Shown piece after piece: positions 23,001 to 34,474 of a stretch of DNA of 64,000 nucleotides. The position numbers and the translations under genes are program-made. Origin of the DNA: Strongylocentrotus purpuratus (lineage: Eukaryota > Echinodermata > Echinoidea > Camarodonta > Strongylocentrotidae); NCBI RefSeq assembly GCF_000002235.5, contig NW_022145609.1, positions 25,619,493 through 25,683,492 on the forward strand, in the 5' to 3' direction. Positions within the stretch are counted from its first letter, which is position 1. Every line of letters begins with the position of its first letter. The notes beneath the pieces are model-generated. The model saw only the letters and a list, made by a program, of their open reading frames with translations, did no database searches and was not told where the DNA came from.

Positions 23001-23247
23001 TTTTTTTTAAGGGCGGGGGGGGGGGGGGGGGGTCATTGGTCTACATACCTAGAACCCCTCTCCACTCTAACTTTCTTCTTAATAAGAGTCAATAAGATAT
23101 ATAAAGAGAGAAGGAAAATGATTGGCAATCTGATATACTGGCAATCTTTTGAACAAATTGTTTTTTCCTTATTTTCACCTTTGCATGACAAAGCAAAGCC
23201 AATAGGATTTGCAATAGGTCGTCAGGGTCCATCATTTTATGTTGCTA

Positions 23248-23571
23248 AAGCCCCAGTCCCATATAAAGCCGGACCAGCACGGACCAGCACGGACCAGCAC
23301 GGACCACTCCGGACCATCCCGGACCATGGTCTGGGGTGATCCGGGATGGTCCGGGATGTTTTGTTCAAAAAAGTGTGATGCTTTTAAAGCTACAGTCCCA
23401 TATACGTCCCGGACCGTCCCGGACCATCCAGGACCATCCAGGACCATCCAGGACCATCCAGGACCACCCCGGTGCCAACACGGTGTCAACACGGACCGAA
23501 TCCCGGATCACCCCGGATGGGGTCCGGGACGGTCCGGGACGGTCCGGGACGTATATGGGACTGTAGCTTAA
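23248..23571. repeat. Foldback element built of GGACC 10-bp repeats
   Basis: The core has perfect 39-bp inverted arms (23387-23425 and 23531-23569). They start aagctacagtcccatatac and run into cccggaccgt. Between and beside the arms are decamer repeats such as ggaccatcca, ggaccagcac and ggaccatccc. A less perfect sister palindrome occupies 23248-23360. It is open in several frames on both strands only because of the repeat, so no protein is inferred. No clear target duplication is visible. Confidence 0.8.
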
Positions 23572-23999
23572 CACTCATGAAAATAAAGGATAATATGGAA
23601 CATAAATGAGATTACAAATACATAAATGTACGTTCATTTTAATTAGTTCCTTTCAGTATCCTTCTTGAAGTGAAGTGTACTTTTATGATATGTTCGAAAT
23701 TCAGAATTAATATTAAGGACATTTTTAGTAGTTTGATGTATGCAAATTGAAAACCAAATGTCATTGAGTTAGTTTCTCTGAAAAGTGGATAAAGCGAGAT
23801 CTTAGTTGAATATCAAGCATGGTTGTATCAAGATCAAGACACGGGATGCGAGAAAATAAAGCCAATGTGTCATAGAGAATACCATAATTTTGTTAGTAAA
23901 TAAATCTTTTCTTGAGTCTGAGTTGTTATTGTAGCCTTTTCTTTTCAAATACAAACAATCAATGCGAATAAATCATCAATCTTTTTCGAACTCAATTAA

Positions 24000-25015
24000 C
24001 AATTCAATTCAATTCAATTTTATTTCATTCAGTTAAAAAGACAACATTTCAAATAACAACCAGCTATATAACATAAAATACACATTAAGAACATATTTGA
24101 CATTTGGACAACAAATAAACTGAATAGGTTGCAACCTGAAAGGAAAAAAATAATCCTTATATAAAGGTTGACCCTTTTTTATAATAAAAACAAATGAAAT
24201 ATATCCGTTACTAAACATTATACTATACACAAATCAAGACAACAAACATACATACAACATCAAATAAAATATGTCTTGAATTTAAATGATTATTGCAGTT
24301 TATCTAAAAGAAATTTCTTATACCTACGTTTAAAAACATTTACACTAACAGAATTATGAATATAATGGGGAAGAGTGTTCCATAAAAAGGGTCCTTGGAA
24401 AATAATAATTTTTTGGTTTAGTACTGTACGAGTCAATGGCAAGTGAAATTGTTTAGCATTTCTAGTATTATAACTATGAATAGTACAGTTTAAAATAAAC
24501 AATTTGGAAATAGAATCAGGAATAAGATTGTGGTGACATAAATACATAAAAACACCTACTTGTAATAAATATACATCCCTATATTGCAACATGTTTAATG
24601 AGTAAAATATTGGATTGGTATGGGCAAGAAAAGAAGAATGATTAATAATTCTTATTGCACGTTTTTGTAATTTAAACAGTCTATCTTGATAAATTAAAGC
24701 AGCATTGCCCCATACAATAATAGCATAATGTAAGTAAGGGTACACAATTGCATAGTATATCATTTTGAGTATAATTTTAGGGAGAGATTTCAATCTGTAC
24801 ATGACACCAATACTTTTAGATAATTTGTTGCAGATGACACCAATATGATTAGACCAGGAGAACTTATCATCAATAACGCGGTTAATAGAGCTTATACATA
24901 TTATGACCCGACCACATTCATTGCTTGGTACAAAAGGATTTTGACAATACTTTTTAAAAGGCTCCTGCTCAGTCATCCGTGGCAAGTGAGTTAGGAATAA
25001 GATATCTTTAGACAC
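24000..25015 (-). mobile_element. 5'-truncated CR1/L2-like LINE, 3' end of ORF2
   Basis: The minus strand encodes about 200 residues of the carboxy end of a non-LTR reverse transcriptase. They include INRVIDDKFSWSNHI, KSIGVMYRLKSL, IYYAIVYPYLHYAIIVWGNA and YNTRNAKQFHLPLTRT, motifs typical of the CR1/Jockey group downstream of the RT thumb. The first about 45 residues do not fit, which marks the truncation. A 3' UTR of about 280 bases follows and ends in an (AATTC)n-type tail at 24000-24020. It was once a catalytic ORF2; this copy cannot encode a whole enzyme. Confidence 0.8.
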
Positions 25016-25239
25016 ATTTTCAAATGATCTTTAAAGTGACATATCATTCAAGGTCACAAGGGTTATTACCTTTATATGGGAAATAAATATACCAAAGTGT
25101 TGGTTGACACACACTACCAAGGGTGTCGATTTGTATCCGTGGTTGGGGGGGGGGGGGGGGATGATATGTGCCAAAATATTTTCGGCAATGGATCAAAGCA
25201 ACCAAGAGGTAGAAGTGTGTGGCAGGTTGCACCCCCTCC

Positions 25240-25300
25240 CCAAGCGCGTACCCAGGATTTCATTTTAGGGGGGGGGGGAGCGGTAGTGAGCACGCGAATC
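25240..25300. repeat. Transposon-end-like sequence with G run
   Basis: The text aagcgcgtacccaggatttc followed by a G run resembles the outer end of DNA transposons. I could not find its partner end with confidence (candidate near 26870, cagtacgccagtg). Confidence 0.35.
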
Positions 25301-25349
25301 ACTTACAGAGCGCGCTCCCTAAGAGGTTGGGTGCAGGGAGGGGGGAGTT

Positions 25350-25788
25350 CCCCCCTCCCCCGCGAAACGCGGAAGCTTTGACGTTTCATTAAATTATTAG
25401 AGAAAGAAGACGATTCGTTGGACCGTTCTCGACTCTTAATCCTTGTTTGAATCAAGTTCTCCTTCCTCCGCGCGCAGCGCGGAAGCTCTGGTGGTTCATT
25501 AGATTATTAAAGAAAGAAGACGATTCGATCTACCATTCTCGACTCTTGTTTGAGTTTAACAAAAGTTAAGACTTCTTAAAATGGCAAAAAGAAATCTCAG
25601 ATTAGAGAATTTCTAAAAATATCACTAGATAATGATATATTTTTTATTTTACTGTATGTTTGGTTAGTTGATACGGAAGTCGACACACGTTTGACTTCCA
25701 TGTATATTAAGAAAGGAATATTTCTAAATGACTATTCTATTTCTTTGTTTACTTATACAGTTTATGTTACATGCATATAATGTAGTAT

Positions 25789-25827
<39 letters not shown>

Positions 25828-26545
25828 TAAAATTCTTGCCAAAGACAGGGAATCAGACTCGACTAGCACCCGTGCTAACTTTTGGTACCCCCTTTAACAA
25901 CAAAAGTGTACACATAATATTTTATTACATTTGTATACGACATACTTTGTAAAACAATATTTATATTATGCATTTGTTATGTTATCGATCTTGTGTTATA
26001 TTGTTATATTTTATGTAATCATGCTTGATACATTATGTTTTACTTGTTATTATTTTTGTTGTTTATAAACTCAAACTCAAAACTCAAACCTCAAAGTTCC
26101 CCTTCCCCCGTGCGTAGCGCGGAAGCTGTGATGTTTCATTAGATTATTAAAGAAAGAAGACGATTCGATGTACCATTCTCGACTATTAATCCTCGTCTGA
26201 ATTCATTTTCGCCCATCCCGCGCGAAGCGCGGAAGCTTTCACGTTTCATTAAATTATTAGAAAAAGAAAACTATTCGTTGTATCGTGTACTTTGACGTTT
26301 CAATTAATTATAACTCTTAATCCTAGTCTGAATTCAGTTGCCCCCCTCTCGCGCAAAGCGCGTAAAAAGCGCGGAAGCTTTAGCGTTTCACTAAATTATT
26401 AGAGAAAAAAGACGATTCGTTGTATCGTGTCCTTGTCTGAATTCAGTTTCCCCCCTCCCGCGCGAAGCGCGGAAGCTTTGACGTTTCATTTAATTATAAC
26501 TCTTAATTCACGTCTGAATTCAGTTTTCCCACATGATGTACGTAT
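25350..26545. repeat. Minisatellite with about 110-bp unit, interrupted
   Basis: The unit contains cgcgaagcgcggaagctt, then gtttcattaaattatta, then gaagacgattcg, then cgactcttaatcc and gaattcagtt. Copies start at about 25352, 25465, 26108, 26217, 26352 and 26458. A LINE-like insertion splits the array (25556-26098). Confidence 0.85.
25556..26098 (+). mobile_element. LINE 3'-end-like insertion in the minisatellite
   Basis: It interrupts a repeat unit and ends in an (AAACTC)n-like tail, as non-LTR elements often do. It contains a run of about 33 A at 25791-25823. The words aatcagactcgactagcac and cgtgcta match the LINE end at 45618-45645, so both are probably the same family. No ORF remains. 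Confidence 0.55.
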
Positions 26546-26828
26546 GGAACGTTCGTTCGCAAATCTTTGCATGCACAGCCCGAGTGGTGGGTATCATGTT
26601 ATCTCCCGGCAGTGCTTGTCGCAATAGCTTCTGGAAAGGAATATTGTATACTACTGTTAGAGTTATCGGCCACTAATTAGGCCCATTAGTGACTATATAA
26701 AAATATATGCTGTTCCTGGCTATTTGGGAATGTGTCAGTTTGCAACAGAATTATGTTGAAAATCATGTGATATCACGAACATTTATAAATCACGTGTATG
26801 AAATTGAAAATAAGTCATGGCTGGATTT

Positions 26829-26868
26829 TATTGGGGGGGGGGGGGCTAGCGCAAGCCCCCCCCCCCAA
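26829..26868. repeat. G-run/C-run hairpin
   Basis: About 12 G, then ctagcgcaag, then about 11 C, flanked by tt/aa. This is a strong potential hairpin or quadruplex site. A cagtacgccagtg word just right of it resembles a transposon edge. Confidence 0.7.
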
Positions 26869-26879
26869 CAGTACGCCAG

Positions 26880-27950
26880 TGAAAAAGGCCTACATCAGCT
26901 TTTCAATAAAACAAAAATAAGATGTGAAATAATCTTTCTCCAAAAATGAAAAATGTTTTATGAAATATCAGGAAATAAAATGAGTGAAAAAATAAAAATA
27001 AAGATACAATGACGTGAATTTTAAAAAGGGTGAACGGAAACAACATAACAACTAGTGAACTATCTTATGAGTCATACTAATGTCCGAAAATCTTTCTCCT
27101 TGTCTCCGATCTCATCACGAATTCGTCACAGAGTTTATGTTTACACTGTCCAGGATTGTTTGATGTGCATTGCAGATTACTACTTTTGCGCTTCGCGCTT
27201 AACATTTAGCTCGTTGCTTAATTTTTAACGCTGCGGCTTTGCATTTGGCGCACTGTATTTCTATGATGCTGTTGATTGAAAAAATTGAATAAATTCATCA
27301 ATTCCTGATGAAGCCGTATGAGCGAGAATTCAATTTATTCTTGTCTCATATACGGTTGTCTCATTTACTTCGTATATATATGTATGTATTATGAAAATGA
27401 GATAGCAAAATGTGTATATTGATGGTCATCTTGCGAGTAACAACCATTAACTACTTTCATCGGGCTCTCATCATTAATTTTTCTCTTCATTTTTTAATTT
27501 TTTTTATGGTGAATTATTGGGGGGGGGGGATGATTGTACAGGCCATCCCCCCTCCTGAAATATTGGGGGGGATATATCCCCCCCATCCCCCCCCCCCCCC
27601 CCCCCGGGATCGACACCCATGCACACTACATTATTATATCCATATAATAATAATTATGTTGTGATACATCATGTACATACGCATAGTTATTTTCCTGATT
27701 TTTTTTTCTTTCCAAAGATACCATAGTTATCATTTTTTCTGTTATTTTTTTTCTTCGGTCGTCTACGTCTGCTTCTGCTGCGGAACCACCTCGACCATCT
27801 CGACTGATTATTTAACAATTAAAGAACTAACTTTAGACATAGTCAAAATGACTGATTAATGAGTGAATGCCGCAAAAATACAATCAACAACAACGTTTGC
27901 TTGTGTTGTGAGCTGTAGTTAGCTAGCTCCAGCTCTACATCATACTCTAA
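26880..27950. other. Intergenic DNA upstream of ATG10
   Basis: Mostly AT-rich, with gcgcttcgcgc words at 27186-27200 and a G/C-run block at 27518-27605. No exon is recognised. Confidence 0.45.
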
Positions 27951-28213
27951 CCAGCCGCTCCGCCACGCCGCCCCGATAAGATCCACAGGTGCGGTAGCGT
28001 ACGCCGCGCCTTCGGCGTCGGCGTCGGAGCTCCCTGGAGTTAAGTTGTAGGCTGAAGCTCGCCAGATCCAGTGCGGTGCCTATGGCTATGCAGCCGCAGC
28101 TCAGCTGCAGTGCAGTGCAGTGAAGTAGTCACGCAGAACGGGTACAACTCAGCTCCACTAACTAGTAATCAATTCAACGCTATCCCTAGTAGGCCTATAC
28201 TATAGCACTAGAT
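27950..28213 (+). promoter_or_regulatory. GC/CpG-rich 5' region of ATG10
   Basis: The local sequence turns GC-rich with dense CpG (for example cgcgccttcggcgtcggcgt) just upstream of the ATG10 start codon, in contrast to the AT-rich surroundings. No TATA box stands out. It is the likely promoter and 5' UTR, by position and composition only. Confidence 0.45.
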
Positions 28214-31200
28214 ATGGAAGGAGCAGGAGAAGTGGAGAGGGTGACATTCCTGACAGATATAATGGAAATAGAGCGTCTATCTAAGCGATTGAAAGAAGGA
28301 TGGGAAGTCAGATCACACACGGTTTGTATTGTAGACTAGATCTAACATTAGAGTCTATGTACCATATAGGGATGTTACAAAAAAATTAAATCTCAGAATT
28401 CAAGCTCCTGCTTTATGCCATTCGACAGAGCTTGATAAGACCTTCTATTTGATGCCTCATTCATCATAATAGCCCCAGTAATAAGAAAGTTATGCCAATT
28501 TTAAACGCCCGGAAATCATGTATTTAATTGCTTTGTTTTCCTTTGTTTTTAAACCAAAAGTTGTGATCTCAAATGTGACCGAAAGATTCTATTTCATGAC
28601 ATAAAATTACCCCAAAATGTATGTAAATACACAAAAAACGCTAATCGGGCCGTCATTTTCACATTCCTCATCCAAAAAAAACATATTTCTAATTGTTAGA
28701 TTTTGCTGAAATTTCACCAAAAGCAAATTCACATGTTAACCAATCGGTCTAGATACTTTTTTTCAAATCCTGTAGGTAGGATCAGGGTACAGAATGGCAC
28801 TAAACATGGCTCTTGTGAAACAGTGCAGCAAAACAAACCGCCGAAAACATAAATCATAACATAAATCATAAAAAGTTTAGTATGCATGAAAGATAACAAT
28901 GTCATTCTTCTCATCCAATAGAAATCATGAAACAAAAATCTAATCAGCCCATCAAAAGATCACATTTACGTAGGCTATCCAAATTGGTCTCCAATAGTGC
29001 ATAACAGCCCCATAACAGAAACCTTCTTGGCGAAAGCACACACATTGTAACATACCTATACCATACACGTAATTCTTATAGTAGATCTTCTACTTGTTCT
29101 AGGTCTACTTAATAAAGACAAATTAGCCTAGATAGTCTAGCCCTTCTGGCATCTCTATCTAGATGATGATGACGAAGACAAAGACGATGATGATGTTTAT
29201 GCTAATGACTAATGTCGATGAGTGATGATGATGAATTGATGATTTATGAATATGATAGTGTTTTGATTAAACTTTAATGATCCTGATGATGGTGAAAATG
29301 TTTGATAATTAGTCTAGACTATGCTAATAAACTTTTTAAAGTAGACCTAGATATATATGTTTCAGAAATGCGCTACGGTCTCTAGATCTAAGTTAGACCT
29401 AGAGACTAGAGTTTATACTCTAGTCTAGACTCTAGCCCTGTAGACCTATGGCTATGTTTTGTTATAATATAAAAATGGGGAAAAAATGAATCTTTAACAA
29501 TAACGTGTAGCACTGTGCTACACTACACTGCTAGTCTCTCTCTAAGACTCTATTTGTTTTATCTGGTGGACTCGAAAGACAAACTCATTGACTGTACAAT
29601 GCATTTCATTTTCATGTAGGTTGGCACAGATGCTGTCCCTTATCTGATAAAAAGGAACGTCATGCGTCAGCTGCCGATATCACTTGAAGCTGCGGATGGA
29701 GATTCTCATGGAAGTGGATCAGATGGATCCATATTGTGCAATGTCACAGATTCAAGACATGATGCGTGCCAGCTGGAGGAACTCGATGTTCCTGTGGTGG
29801 GTTTTGATTCGTTTGAATTTTATAGTTTTATTTTACTTTTGAGAAAGCTAAGAAAGCATGTAATTTATTAAGTATCGGTAAGCAAAATGGTGAATTCAAC
29901 CTTTGTAATAAGTTCATTTGTATGAAAGCAGAAAACTAAGAGAAACAGAATGGCGAAAGTATGGAGTCCAAAGAGTCCAAACAATAAGAATTATGAATTA
30001 CAATGTCCTTATAAGATGGAGAATAAATGTTTTGAAGAAGATGGAGGATTCCCTTCTCAGTGCACAATTATATATGTCATTAATTTTTTAAAAATTGCAG
30101 ACAGGAGCACCATCAGTTGAAGGGCACCGCATTGAGAGTTGCCAATTTGAGTATCACATCATTCACAGTGCAAGCTACAATGTTCCAGTTCTCTACTTTA
30201 CAGCATGCAAATCAGGTTTGTTATTTGTTACTTCATCACATTCACAAATCCCTAGAGCAATAGTTGTGAGAATTTATCCTCACAATGCTTTTTTTCAAAA
30301 GAGGCTTGCCCGACATAGCAACAGTTAATATATGCTGACTGGATTCCGAGTATTGTCGGTCAATCATTGAAAACAGGTTAATTGATTAACTCATCACAAG
30401 GTCCCCATGAAAGAAACATCCATAGAATTGAATATGTTAGTAGACCAGTCTATTGGGTACCCAGTAGAAAGACATTCCTTGAACCTGGCAGCTTGGCTGG
30501 CTAAAACGGGGGTAACGATATGATCAAGGGCCCTCGGGGAGAACGGTATTAATACTGATGAGGCTGCCCTTGGTAAAAGGATGTATTATTATTATTACGA
30601 ACTACCGGTATAATGATTATTAATTAACGCACCTCTTTGTGCAGATGGAAAGCTGCTTACCTTGGAGGAGGTGTGGAGGCAAGTACCAGGGTCGTATCAA
30701 GAGAGGTTGAGGCATCAGAGATGGACATTTATCACACAGCAGGTACTTTTACATGTTGTTCGGTTAAAGGGGAAGGTCACCCTGATATTAAACTTAAAGG
30801 TATTGTTTAACAATGTTTCCAGTTTTACAAATCTGAGATGCATGGCTTTACATGTTATCAGTGTCTGTGATATGGTGAAATATTGAAGCCCTGAAAAAAT
30901 GATGCTTCAAAATAATCATGAAGTGCCTCCAGAAAGTAAAAATATTTGAGTGACCGGTTCTACCATACTCATTTTCCCTAATAGACTGTAGTATAATAAA
31001 AAACGTTGGGGAAAATAGTGTTTGACATTTCAAATTCCAATCATGAATATCTTAATAATCAGACAGACGATCGGCTTGTAAAAGTCATATGGGATTCCTG
31101 ACTGACCTAAAGGCTTATAATTATAATTGCAGAAGATTTTGTGTAGAATCTGAGACAAAGTTACCGGATTTCGTACAAGGGGAGGGGGTGGTTAGATCTG

Positions 31201-33655
31201 TGGGTATCCATAGACACTTCTAGCATCTCAAGTCAAATAAACAATTATAAAATAGCATTTGTTTTATCTCGTCAGGAGCATCCTCTACTCGGGAGGCCCT
31301 TCTTTCAGCTCCACCCTTGTCGAACAGCAGATCTGATGAAGTCTGTTGCACCCATCAGTAAAGGGTGAGTGTAATGTACTGGATGGGTGTTTCACAAAAC
31401 TTGTCATCAGTGACAAATGGGCAATTCCACGGTAACGGAAGGACACTCAGACAAGATTTTTGAACTTCAGGTTCATACTAAAAAAACTGTTTTATTAGTA
31501 TAAGATGTGAAACAGTACAGATATAATACCTATATAAGTGCCTTTAATTCTCCCCCCAAAAATTGTCATTATAGTTAAGTAGTTTAAGAATGTGCATATT
31601 AATTATCTCGGTAACGGAAGGACATAAAAATGGACATGGTTTTTCCAGTTAATTAGTGTTTATCCAAACTTTGTGAAGTTGATGAAGCTTTCCACTTGAC
31701 TGAAACACATTTTGTTCCCCATAGTTTAATACATACTATAGGTTTTCCCGCCCAATTTCATCAGAGTTGCACCCGATTTAACGATGCGATCATTCAATTT
31801 CGAGCGAATTTGAATGATCACCGAGATCAACATTCAAAAAGCTAATTAGTTCATTCAATTTAATTGTATAAGCATGCGATTTCATGATTTTCTCACATAA
31901 ACGTGTAGAAAGCGCGTTCAAATTAAAAATGCAAGTAAATGCATTCAATTTCGCACCTGCACCGCCCTGATGAACGTTAGGGTATTCAAATTGACGAATA
32001 GGCAAGCATTTACAGCATTTGGGCAGTCTTTTTCTGTTACTGTTTATATTCTTTGCAATCTGCATCTCTTTGAATAAATTATGCAAACTTTATGTACCTT
32101 GAAATGGGACCTTTCCCTTAAAGTGAAATATCTCATTCATCTAACAAACCGTCATGTAAACAAATTATGATTTATAACCATTCTGTAAGTGTTATATCCA
32201 TACTGCTAGGGAGTACAGTAAAACTGGAAAAAAAGATTAGAAAGAAAATAAATATATAGAATATAATAAAAATAAACATGAAACTTTAAGAATGAAAATT
32301 AAGTTGTATGATTAAAAATAATGAGAAAAAAAATATGACGCGAAAATATTGCGGAAAAAATATAGAACTACAGAACTTGTATATGTTAATTTAATTTGAA
32401 CGTTCAAAGTGCGAAGGTGTGTGCCTATAAATGAAATTGAAATTGGTATTAAGCACGAAATTGAACGTCTATCCAGCTTGCGCGAAATTGAATGACAACT
32501 TAGCGGCACTAAATTGGATGGATTTCTCTCTAAATTGAATGAAATAAAATTTAAAAGGAATGATATGAAATGAAATTAAATGCTCAAAGAATGAAAATGA
32601 ACCATGAGAGCAGAGAGTTGATGGAAACCGTTCGAACTTGAACGCCTATTCATGAAGTCGAATGCAACTCTGATGAAATTGGGCGGGAAAACCTATAATA
32701 AAACATTTCTTTTAGTATGAACCTGAAGTTCAAAAATCTTGTCTGAGTGTCCTTCCGTTACCGTGGAATAGCCCAAATGACAGTTGTTGTTATAAGCTAC
32801 CAAAATAATTGCTTCTGATTGGTTACCAGCAGATTTGTCACTGATATTTGTCATTTGTCATTGAAAAAAGGCTTTGTTAAACGGGTCCCTGGAAGGCTCC
32901 GCGTGACATTTCAGCATAGTAGAAACAATCATCGTCTCGGCTGAAAATGTAACCACATGAATAAAAATCAGCGAGAATTTCAAGTAAAATTATCAAAATT
33001 TTGTAAGAGTAAAAATCATTGTCCAAGTTCTATAGGAATTGTCATAATTTATCGACCTAAAATTATGGATATTTTAATTGGATGACTAATTGCGACCTTT
33101 ATAACTGAGGGATTTTTATGCCTTGACCACTGAAGGTGGTGCTGGAGGCATGTTTTGGGGTTTTCCGTCTGTCCGTCCTGCTTTCTCATTATTGTGATAT
33201 CTCAGGAATGGATAACTACCATGGGATAAGCGTGCTTTTCTTTTTAAAATTCATAAACAGTTAAATGAGCAATCCCTAACCTTTCACATTTCAAGAAAAA
33301 GTTATTAAATGAAATATAAACTTTATGTTAACTGTGAAAAAAACCTAACAAGTGTGCTAGTAATACCCAGGAAATGAAAAAGATTTGAAAATATGAAATG
33401 CCTTGACAGAATAGCTCAAAAGGATATTTTGTTTAAGTATTCATGGCTTTTCGTAATTTATAGTATGATACAATTTGAAGAAAAAGTCTTAATTTGCGTT
33501 AGGAAATAACAGAAAAATTTCATTAAAAAAAAAGGTTATTTTAAAAACTTATTTGTTACTTCAGGAACTATGTGGTGACGTGGCTGAGTTCTGTCGGGCC
33601 TGTGGTGGGTCTAGAATTACCTCTTGCTTTCGCCAATCTCTGCCAAGCAAGGTGA
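28214..33655 (+). CDS. ATG10: ATG10, E2-like autophagy conjugating enzyme, 225 aa, six exons
   Basis: ATG10 is the cytosolic E2-like enzyme that takes ATG12 from ATG7 and joins it to ATG5 during autophagosome formation. Exons: 28214-28321, 29620-29796, 30101-30215, 30645-30742, 31276-31364 and 33565-33655. All introns are GT-AG and all phases agree, giving 225 residues, close to the 220 of human ATG10. Recognisable family blocks are [20 protein letters not shown] (exon 3), [11 protein letters not shown] (exon 4), [17 protein letters not shown] (exon 5) and [17 protein letters not shown] (exon 6). The catalytic cysteine is Cys181 in HPC. The terminal AGGTGA could also be a splice donor (AAG|gtgagac), so a short further exon is possible. 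Introns 4 and 5 are filled with transposon copies. Confidence 0.93.
28330..29610. other. ATG10 intron 1
   Basis: AT-rich, with a GAT/GAC microsatellite at 29162-29300 and repeated ctagatct/tctagac words at 29320-29450. No further exon is evident. Confidence 0.5.
30766..31175 (-). mobile_element. Interspersed repeat R1, copy in ATG10 intron 4
   Basis: It starts ttaaaggggaaggtcacc and runs through aacaatgtttccagttttac, attgaagccctga and gatcggcttgtaaaagtc to tctgagacaaagttacc. It is the reverse of the copies at 48911-49274, 55620-55970 and 57815-58155 in NUP155. About 350-400 bp, non-coding, with TTAAAG-type ends. One minus-strand ORF in it is accidental. Confidence 0.75.
31419..32774. mobile_element. 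Second-level TIR element, 1356 bp, about 65-bp inverted ends, 4-bp TSD
   Basis: The left end gggcaattccacggtaacgg and the right end ccgttaccgtggaatagccc begin terminal inverted repeats. These extend about 65 bp with a single mismatch and then fade. aaat flanks both sides (31415-31418 and 32775-32778). Removing the element joins gtgac-aaat-gacag, the expected uninterrupted outer MITE. There is no ORF for a transposase. The superfamily is uncertain; 4-bp duplications occur in Sola, Chapaev, Ginger and others. Confidence 0.82.
31737..32697. mobile_element. Third-level TIR element, 961 bp, perfect 35-bp inverted ends
   Basis: Arms 31737-31771 and 32663-32697 are exact reverse complements beginning tataggttttcccgccc. 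A TA duplication is compatible with the outer tata. The two halves carry many aaattgaatg-type words in opposite orientation (for example tcattcaattt on the left, aaattgaatga on the right), like subterminal binding-site repeats. There is no transposase. Confidence 0.82.
33115..33230 (-). mobile_element. Fragment of the 158-bp-repeat element family (3' end)
   Basis: Read on the minus strand, it has gacggacagacgg, then ccccaaaacatgcctcc, then a hairpin agcaccaccttcagtggt, then aaggcataaaa. This matches the right end of the element at 53828-55351. It lies in ATG10 intron 5. Confidence 0.65.
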
Positions 33656-33689
33656 GACAGCCTGCAGCTTTATACACGTAAACCATCGA

Positions 33690-34270
33690 CAGCGAACACG
33701 TGGACCAACTTCTGGACCAACTGTGGCTCTAAGGTAGGTTTTCCATGGTTCAGTTGTGGACCATCTACTGCTGAAATGAACAAAGTTCCGACCTGGTTCA
33801 GCTAAAATTTGGACCAACGGGAACTGAAAGATGGATCATCTACATTTTGAATATGGAATACCTACAGCTCCAGTGAAGACTGTGTTTAGGGCCATCTTTA
33901 GCTGAATTGTGGACCATCTTCAGGACCATCTGAAGTTGAAGTGTGAACTATTTGCAGCTCAAACCTAGACCGTCTTCAATACCATCTTTAGCTGAAATCT
34001 GGACCATCTTTCAGCTCAGATGTAGACTTCAGGACTATCTTTAGTTTATTGTGTGGACCTAGCTTCTACAGCTCAAAGATGGGACGACCTACAACTTAAA
34101 TATGGACTTCCTACACAGCTTAAATGTCTTAAGGTGACTTGTAGACCATAGTCAGGACTTTCCACTCCTCAAATGTAGACCATCTTTTGGACTATCAACA
34201 TCTCAAATATAGACACTCTTCTGGGCCTTCTCCAGCTCAAATGAAGACCAGCTCCTTGACTATCTCCATT
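33690..34270. repeat. Degenerate tandem repeat of 'gctcaaatgtggaccatct' words
   Basis: Downstream of the ATG10 stop, phrases such as tggaccatct, agctcaaatgt and cttcaggaccatct recur irregularly every 40-60 bases. Confidence 0.65.
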
Positions 34271-34474
34271 TTAAAATGTTCACATTTTCCTTGACAGTGC
34301 CATCTTTGGAGACATATATACACCAAATTGAGGGCACCTACTAACCTAATGCCTATATTATTTGAAGATTGTATTGTATTATTTGTTTACCTGTTGTAAA
34401 CTGGAAAGAAACGTGAGAGTCAAAAGCTACCTGTGTCTTTTTGGTTTCTTTATGAATTGAGGAAGTCATAAATA

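Larger units (their letters stand above)
31384..32889. mobile_element. Outer MITE (family R6) in ATG10 intron 5, split by an insertion
   Basis: The left part (gggtgtttcacaaaacttgt, ending tcagtgacaaat) and the right part (from aaatgacagttgttgttataagct to aacgggtccc) form inverted ends. They match the layout of the uninterrupted copy at 48093-48247. The split point is exactly where the next element sits. Confidence 0.65.

Noticed and set aside
23232..23571. Overlapping ORFs of 69-110 codons on both strands
   Set aside because: They exist only because a decamer GGACC repeat has no stop codons in several frames; composition is pure repeat.
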